From: Streptomyces mirabilis
GTDB lineage: Bacteria > Actinomycetota > Actinomycetes > Streptomycetales > Streptomycetaceae
Direction of reading: 5' to 3'
DNA length: 64,000 bases
Assembly: GCF_039503195.1 (NCBI RefSeq)
Contig: NZ_JBCJKP010000001.1
Span: 3,782,001 to 3,846,000, forward strand
Position numbers and translations under genes: made by a program. The notes below the pieces were generated by a model. The model was not told the origin of the DNA and ran no database searches. It saw only the letters and a list, made by a program, of their open reading frames with translations. Positions 59,310-64,000 of the stretch are shown in pieces. The first letter of the stretch is position 1. The number at the start of each line of letters is the position of its first letter.

Positions 59310-60308
59310 ATGAGCTACAACCAGCCGGGCCCGTACGGTGGGCCGCCCCAGCAGCCCGGGCCGTACGGTCAGCCGGGGCAGCAAGGCCCCTACGGCCAGC
59401 CGCCGCAGGCGCCCCAGCCCGGTTACGGCTATCCGCAGCAGGCTCCTCCGCAGCCCGGCTACGGCTACCCCCAGCAGGCTCCCCAGGGCGTCCCGCCGCA
59501 GACTCCCCCGTACGGTCAGCAGCCCGCGTACGGCCAGCAGCCCCCTTACGGCCAGCAGCCTCCCTACGGCCAGCAGCCCTACGGCGCCCCGCCGCCGCCC
59601 GCGCCCGGCGGCGGCAAGAAGAAGACGGCGCTCATCATCGGCTCGGTCGCGGTCGTCGCCGCGATCGCCGTGGCGGCGTATCTCGTCATCGGCGGTAGCA
59701 GCAGCGGCAGTGGTTCGGTCGCGGACGACGGCCCGCACAAGCTGGTCGCGCAGGCGACGGTGATCAACGGTACGTACAAGAAGGCGGAAAGCGAATCCTC
59801 TTCTGACACCGTCAGCGACAGCGATGTCGCGGACTTCCAGAAGTTCGGCGTGAAGAACGCGAAGGGCGCCAACGGGAGCTACACGAACGGCACCGGCCTG
59901 TCCCAGAAGAGCCTGTCCTTCAAGGGCGTCTACGGCACCATCGACGACCCCGAGGCCGCCGTGGACGCCATGTTCGCCAAGGTCAAGTCGGAGTCCGAGA
60001 AGAACCAGAGCGGTGACAGCACCAAGGGCAAGCTGCTCGGCAGCCCGGAGACGGTCAACCCGTCAGGCTTCTCCAACGGCATCATGAAGTGCCAGGTGGC
60101 CCAGATCGACAACACCAACTCGTCGTCCACAGGCGCCGGCGCCGCGAAGACCATCACGGTGCCTTTCTGCATTTGGGGCGACCACAGCACCGTCGCACAG
60201 GTGTCGGCATTCAGCCTCGCCGGCCTGGCCTCCGGCAACGGGGGCTCGACCGATGACGTGGCGTCCCTCGCCGCCAAGCTCCGCAACGACGTGCGCGTCG
60301 CAAAGTAG
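59310..60308 (+). CDS. Pro/Gln/Tyr/Gly-rich N-tail, single-pass membrane protein with extracytoplasmic domain
   Basis: 332 residues from ATG at 59310 (GGAGGGG nine bases upstream); the frame is open further left but that part is IS remnant. Residues 1-103 are a low-complexity tail of PYGQQP and PGYGYPQQAP repeats. One membrane helix follows (TALIIGSVAVVAAIAVAAYL, about 108-127), then a ~200-residue outside domain (LVAQATVINGTYKKAE, SFKGVYGTIDDPEAAVDAMF, IMKCQVAQID and VPFCIWGDHSTVAQ) with two cysteines that could pair. This plan is common among Streptomyces envelope proteins of unknown function. A good hairpin follows the gene. Confidence 0.88.
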   Translation: MSYNQPGPYGGPPQQPGPYGQPGQQGPYGQPPQAPQPGYGYPQQAPPQPGYGYPQQAPQGVPPQTPPYGQQPAYGQQPPYGQQPPYGQQPYGAPPPPAPGGGKKKTALIIGSVAVVAAIAVAAYLVIGGSSSGSGSVADDGPHKLVAQATVINGTYKKAESESSSDTVSDSDVADFQKFGVKNAKGANGSYTNGTGLSQKSLSFKGVYGTIDDPEAAVDAMFAKVKSESEKNQSGDSTKGKLLGSPETVNPSGFSNGIMKCQVAQIDNTNSSSTGAGAAKTITVPFCIWGDHSTVAQVSAFSLAGLASGNGGSTDDVASLAAKLRNDVRVAK

Positions 60309-60324
60309 CTGCTGAACCACGATG

Positions 60325-60355
60325 GGGGCGCCCGGCGAGCGTTGCCGGGCGCCCC
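60325..60355 (+). terminator. Hairpin terminator
   Basis: Twelve-base arms ggggcgcccggc / gccgggcgcccc around gagcgtt, 17 bp past the stop at 60308 and close to the convergent small secreted-protein gene. Confidence 0.8.
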
Positions 60356-60377
60356 TACTCCTGCCGCTCCGCCGTTG

Positions 60378-60659
60378 TCAGGCGCGGAGACAGGCAGCCT
60401 GTGCGTCTGACAGATCGACGTGTATGTTCACCAGCCCCGAGAGGCAGGCCGGGTTCGCCACCACGCTGCCCGCATGCCACGCGGCATGGCTGCATGCTCC
60501 CTTGACCTTGGGGCCAACCAAGTAGCCGTGGTCACCTATGTAGTGCACGCACCGGCTCTGGTCGGCGCTTGCCGACGTCGCCGTCACCAGCGGCACAACC
60601 CCGGCTGCCATAACCACACTTGCCGCTACCAGAACCCGCTAGATCATGCGCATCCTCAT
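60378..60659 (-). pseudogene. Small secreted Cys-containing protein with an amber codon in its signal peptide
   Basis: ATG at 60659 has a perfect GGGAGGG six bases upstream and opens a 93-codon frame. It encodes a clear Sec signal (RVLVAASVVMAAGVVPLVTA, then TSASA-DQ) and a ~60-residue mature part with four cysteines (SRCVHYIGDHGYLVGPKVKG, ACSHAAWHAGSVVANPACLS and AACLRA). Codon 7 is TAG (60639-60641), just before the signal's Arg. Without readthrough only a late GTG or ATG with no ribosome site could start. All else looks intact, so either a very recent mutation or a base error is likely. Confidence 0.6.
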
Positions 60660-60911
60660 GTAGCACCCTCCCGTTTTCAGCTCACCGGCCATGCGAACGA
60701 ATGACCGATGCGGTCGGCGCCACTAGATCACGAGACAGAGTCCGATTCCAGGATTTACCGTGAACCTGGCGCAATCTCTCCATTGCGACCAGTCCGGCGA
60801 AGTACGCCACGAGATCCGCCACGAACTACAGCGGCGTATCGGACGCCAACGCGGAGCTTCGCCCCCATCGGAGCGAGGAAGTCGGCGGTCACACGCCAAG
60901 GCTGCCAAGCC
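60660..60911. other. Intergenic stretch without a recognised gene
   Basis: About 250 bp upstream of the small secreted-protein gene. It holds that gene's ribosome site and promoter at its left end; no other coding or structural signal was found. Confidence 0.4.
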
Positions 60912-61103
60912 TCACTCCCCTCCCTCCTGCGAAACCCTGGGAGCGAGGTCGAGCATCCGGACGGGCAGGCCCTTCCAGCGTTCCGGATCGGCGGTGACGA
61001 CGATCGCGCCGTCAGGGCGGTCAGGGGTCGGTTCGGCCCGATACCGGGTATGTGCGGTTACCCAGGTGTCTTCCTGCACAACCGCAAGGGCAGCTGACGG
61101 GAC
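60912..61103 (-). pseudogene. C-terminal remnant of a gene downstream of the RHH antitoxin-like gene
   Basis: In the same frame as, and directly after, the stop of the RHH gene the DNA reads VVQEDTWVTAHTRYRAEP, PDGAIVVTADPERWKGLPVR and MLDLAPRVSQEGGE before a stop at 60912. The sequence is protein-like (the VTADPxxWKGLPVR part resembles ends of PIN-type toxins) but has no start or ribosome site. It may be what is left of the toxin partner. Confidence 0.45.
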
Positions 61104-61262
61104 TCAGCGGGCCGCCGCTCGCTCGGCCCGCTCGTCGGGAGTGAGCAGGGTGTGGGCGAGGCGGGCCAGGCAGGCGCGGGGCGAAAATCCGTAGGCAGCC
61201 GCTGTCTCAGCGAGCCGATCGCACACCTCGGCGGAGAAACGGATGTTCGCGTCGGACATCAT
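61104..61262 (-). CDS. Ribbon-helix-helix antitoxin-like small protein
   Basis: 52 residues from ATG at 61262 or 61259 (GGGAAG upstream): MMSDANIRFSAEVCDRLAET, AAAYGFSPRACLARLAHTLL, TPDERAERAAAR. A short strand (ANIRFS) followed by two helices is the RHH plan of ParD/VapB-type antitoxins. It reads away from the clpX terminator. The downstream partner appears truncated (60912-61103), so if this was a toxin-antitoxin pair only the antitoxin survives. Confidence 0.55.
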   Translation of the reverse strand: MMSDANIRFSAEVCDRLAETAAAYGFSPRACLARLAHTLLTPDERAERAAAR

Positions 61263-61320
61263 GGGCTGCTTCCCGCTCCCCAACGAGGTAGGGGTACGCA
61301 CCCGTACCTCGTACGGCAAA

Positions 61321-61357
61321 AGAGGGGCGCCCGACGATATCCGCCGGGCGCCCCTCT
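61321..61357 (-). terminator. Hairpin terminator after clpX
   Basis: Thirteen-base arms agaggggcgcccg / cgggcgcccctct with an 11-base loop, 18 bp past the clpX stop. Confidence 0.85.
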
Positions 61358-61374
61358 TCGCGTATACGTACCGC

Positions 61375-62661
61375 CTATGCCGTCTTCTGCTCGCCCGGGC
61401 CGCGACCGCGGGCGTCGCGCGGGATCAGCGTCGGGTTGACGTTGGACAGGACGACGTCCGCCGTGATGACGACCCTCGCCACGTCCTTGCGCGAGGGAAC
61501 CTCGTACATCACCGCCTGGAGGACCTCCTCCATGATGGCGCGCAGGCCGCGCGCGCCGGTCTGGCGGAGGATCGCCTGGTCGGCGATGGCTTCCAGGGCC
61601 TCGCGCTCGAAGTCCAGCTCCACGCCGTCGAGTTCGAACAGGCGCTGGTACTGCTTCACGAGCGCGTTGCGCGGCTCCACGAGGATCTGGAGGAGCGCCG
61701 GCCGGTCGAGGTTGTGGACCGAGGTGATGACGGGCAGCCGGCCGATGAACTCGGGGATCATGCCGAACTTCACCAGGTCCTCGGGCATGACGGCCTCGAA
61801 CTGGTCCTTGGACTCGAGCTCGCGCTTGGAGCGGATCGTCGCGCCGAAGCCGATGCCCTTGGCACCCGCCCTCGACTCGATGAGCTTCTCCAGGCCCGCG
61901 AAGGCGCCGCCCACGATGAACAGGACGTTCGTCGTGTCGATCTGGATGAACTCCTGGTGGGGGTGCTTGCGTCCGCCCTGGGGCGGAACGGAGGCCGTCG
62001 TGCCCTCCAGGATCTTGAGCAGCGCCTGCTGGACGCCCTCGCCGGACACGTCTCGCGTGATCGACGGGTTTTCGCTCTTACGGGCCACCTTGTCGATCTC
62101 GTCGATGTAGATGATGCCCGTCTCGGCCTTCTTGACGTCGTAGTCGGCCGCCTGGATGAGCTTCAGCAGGATGTTCTCGACGTCCTCGCCGACGTACCCC
62201 GCCTCCGTCAGCGCCGTCGCGTCGGCGATGGCGAACGGGACGTTGAGCATGCGCGCGAGCGTCTGGGCGAGCAGAGTCTTGCCGGAGCCCGTGGGGCCCA
62301 GCAGGAGGATGTTGGACTTCGCCAACTCGATGGCGTCGTCCCGGTTCTGACCGCCGCCGTTCTCACCGGCCTGGACCCGCTTGTAGTGGTTGTACACCGC
62401 GACCGAGAGGGCTTTCTTGGCCGACTCCTGGCCGACCACGTACCCCTCGAGGAACTCGTAGATCTCGCGGGGCTTCGGGAGCTCCTCCCAGCGGACCTCG
62501 CTCGTTTCCGCGAGTTCTTCTTCGATGATCTCGTTGCAGAGATCGATGCACTCGTCGCAGATGTACACACCGGGGCCTGCGATGAGCTTCTTGACCTGCT
62601 TCTGGCTCTTGCCACAGAACGAGCACTTGAGCAGATCGCCGCCGTCACCGATGCGTGCCAC
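61375..62661 (-). CDS. clpX: ATP-dependent Clp protease ATP-binding subunit ClpX
   Basis: 428 residues from GTG at 62661 (AAGGGGAAG upstream), the usual Streptomyces length; an open frame upstream has no ribosome site. N-terminal C4 zinc domain ([25 protein letters not shown]), Walker [16 protein letters not shown], Walker [14 protein letters not shown], the ClpP-binding IGF loop ([12 protein letters not shown]), and sensor 2 ([16 protein letters not shown]). It unfolds substrates for the ClpP1P2 peptidase encoded upstream. 171 bp after clpP2. Confidence 0.98.
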   Translation of the reverse strand: MARIGDGGDLLKCSFCGKSQKQVKKLIAGPGVYICDECIDLCNEIIEEELAETSEVRWEELPKPREIYEFLEGYVVGQESAKKALSVAVYNHYKRVQAGENGGGQNRDDAIELAKSNILLLGPTGSGKTLLAQTLARMLNVPFAIADATALTEAGYVGEDVENILLKLIQAADYDVKKAETGIIYIDEIDKVARKSENPSITRDVSGEGVQQALLKILEGTTASVPPQGGRKHPHQEFIQIDTTNVLFIVGGAFAGLEKLIESRAGAKGIGFGATIRSKRELESKDQFEAVMPEDLVKFGMIPEFIGRLPVITSVHNLDRPALLQILVEPRNALVKQYQRLFELDGVELDFEREALEAIADQAILRQTGARGLRAIMEEVLQAVMYEVPSRKDVARVVITADVVLSNVNPTLIPRDARGRGPGEQKTA

Positions 62662-62832
62662 GGTGTGCTTCCCCTTCGCCTGGGAGACGCCTAGGTCCAG
62701 CGGCTCCTGGTGCTGCCTTATGTCCGACGGTACCTTGCCGAGCCCCCCGTTCGGGCCCCCCTTGGCGCGGTTCACTTTGTCGTGAACCGCGCCAACGGGC
62801 GACAGACGAGCGGCAGACGATACAGCGATACG

Positions 62833-63513
62833 TCAGACGACCGCGGAATTGTTCATCTTGCGGGTGGAGATGATCTGGTCGATCAGGCCGTACGCGAGCG
62901 CGTCCTCAGCGGTGAGGATCTTGTCGCGCTCGATGTCCTCGCGGATCTTCTCGATCGGCGTGGTCGAGTGCTTGGCCAGCATGTCTTCCAGCTGCGCGCG
63001 CATCCGAAGGATCTCGTTCGCGGCGATTTCGAGGTCCGAGACCTGGCCGCGGCCGGTCTCGCTGTAGGGCTGGTGGATCAGCACGCGGGCGTTCGGAAGC
63101 GCCATGCGCTTGCCCGGCGTGCCGGCGGCCAGCAGGATCGCGGCGGCGGAGGCCGCCTGCCCCATGCAGACCGTCTGGATGTCGGGCTTCACGAACTGCA
63201 TCGTGTCGTAAATGGCCGTGAGGGCCGTAAACGAGCCACCGGGGCTGTTGATGTAGACCGAGATGTCACGGTCGGGGTCCATCGACTCCAGGCACAGCAG
63301 CTGCGCCATGACGTCGTTGGCGGAGGCGTCGTCGATCTGCACGCCGAGGAAGATCACGCGCTCCTCGAACAGCTTCGCGTACGGGTCGTACTCACGCACG
63401 CCCTGCGAGGTGCGCTCGACGAAGCGCGGGATGACGTAGCGGGACTCCGCACGAGGACCGGTGTACTCGGCCTGCGTGCGGGCGTAGATGCCGCTGCCGG
63501 GGAAGTCGTTCAC
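62833..63513 (-). CDS. clpP2: ATP-dependent Clp protease proteolytic subunit ClpP2
   Basis: 226 residues from GTG at 63513 with AGGAG at the right distance. [20 protein letters not shown], active Ser in [16 protein letters not shown], active His in [14 protein letters not shown] and the late Asp in [19 protein letters not shown]. It pairs with ClpP1 in a mixed tetradecamer. The order clpP1-clpP2-clpX on one strand is the standard actinobacterial operon; the gap to clpP1 is ~140 bp. Confidence 0.97.
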   Translation of the reverse strand: MNDFPGSGIYARTQAEYTGPRAESRYVIPRFVERTSQGVREYDPYAKLFEERVIFLGVQIDDASANDVMAQLLCLESMDPDRDISVYINSPGGSFTALTAIYDTMQFVKPDIQTVCMGQAASAAAILLAAGTPGKRMALPNARVLIHQPYSETGRGQVSDLEIAANEILRMRAQLEDMLAKHSTTPIEKIREDIERDKILTAEDALAYGLIDQIISTRKMNNSAVV

Positions 63514-63652
63514 TGTGTCTCCTGAAGAGCCTGTAAGAGCCTGGGGCGGTCGGCTGGGGGCGCTGGAGGGCCGCCTGCGCCGCTCCGGGGCACTGGGTGC
63601 GCCCGGAGAGCGACAGAGGGGCCACGCGCCGCCCTGGGGGGCACTGAGGGGC

Positions 63653-64000
63653 TTACGACGCCCCGGTGCCGCCACCGCCCGGCATACCAGCAGCGGTGGG
63701 CACGATGTCGTCGATGAGGCCGTACTCCTTGGCCTCGATCGGGTCGAACCAACGGTCGCGGTCCGAGTCACGAGTGATCTGCTCGACCGTCTGACCGGTG
63801 TGGAAGGAGGTCAGCTCGGCCATCCGCTTCTTGGTGTGCAGCAGCCGCTCGGCGTGGATCTTGATGTCCGACGCGGAACCCGCGAGGCCGGCCGAGGGCT
63901 GGTGGATCAGGATCTCGGCGTTCGGCAGGGCGAAGCGCTTGCCGGGGGTGCCCGCGCTGAGCAGGAACTGACCCATCGAGGCCGCCATGCCCATGGCGAT
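63653..64000 (-). CDS. clpP1: ATP-dependent Clp protease proteolytic subunit ClpP1, 5' end outside window
   Basis: The last 115 residues are present, reading in from the window edge: [20 protein letters not shown] (active Ser), [20 protein letters not shown] (active His), [20 protein letters not shown] (active Asp region), ending with a Gly-rich tail. First gene of the clpP1-clpP2-clpX group. Its promoter, where ClgR control is known in Streptomyces, lies outside. Confidence 0.97.
   Translation of the reverse strand: MAMGMAASMGQFLLSAGTPGKRFALPNAEILIHQPSAGLAGSASDIKIHAERLLHTKKRMAELTSFHTGQTVEQITRDSDRDRWFDPIEAKEYGLIDDIVPTAAGMPGGGGTGAS

Overview
The window is high-GC actinobacterial chromosome, almost certainly Streptomyces. 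Third-position G/C is near saturation, GTG starts and GGAG/GAAGG ribosome sites are common, and there is an RNase E with long flanking tails, a PdtA-like LCP protein beside nadD, and an mre cluster next to ndk-folC-valS-clpX-clpP2-clpP1. Most genes lie on the minus strand. No rRNA, tRNA or CRISPR array was seen. Layout of the left core (1-26.3 kb): a histidine phosphatase cut by the window edge, rsfS, an LCP-family wall glycopolymer ligase, nadD, two ~50-residue membrane proteins, an M48 protease, two membrane proteins sharing the motif SVVFDExFVRAA, proA, a small unknown gene, proB, then a teichoic-acid-type operon (two bifunctional GT2/CDP-glycerol transferases and a GT4) divergent from a galE-like epimerase. 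It continues with obgE, rpmA, rplU, rne/rng and a TIGR03936 radical-SAM-linked gene. Accessory block (26.3-42.0 kb): this separates the TIGR03936 gene from its usual partner, the B12-binding radical SAM protein (TIGR03960). It holds a tryptophan-rich repeat membrane protein; a coiled-coil/Mrr-nuclease/TerD fusion divergent from a stand-alone TerD; an amino-acid permease fused to a SpoIIE phosphatase and an HATPase but broken by one missing base; a graveyard of truncated genes; an arsenic cluster (arsR, MIP aquaporin, arsC, divergent arsM, no Acr3 or ArsB); and two MFS exporters. A decayed copy of the 3' end of the radical SAM gene sits at the far side of the second exporter, so the exporter is bracketed by att-like direct repeats. 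Right core (42-64 kb): B12 radical SAM protein, CYTH-CHAD protein, rodA, pbp2, mreD, mreC, mreB, ndk, a DUF4233 protein, folC, valS, an internally deleted IS200/IS605 remnant, a Pro/Gln/Tyr-rich membrane-anchored protein, a small secreted protein gene with an amber codon in its signal peptide, an RHH antitoxin-like gene followed by a remnant, then clpX, clpP2 and a partial clpP1. Working together: a large part of the core builds the wall (LCP ligase, teichoic-type polymerases, RodA/PBP2/MreBCD); the rest covers proline synthesis, ribosome assembly, RNA decay and proteolysis. The accessory block looks like stress, defence and metal-resistance cargo with clear signs of insertion and decay.
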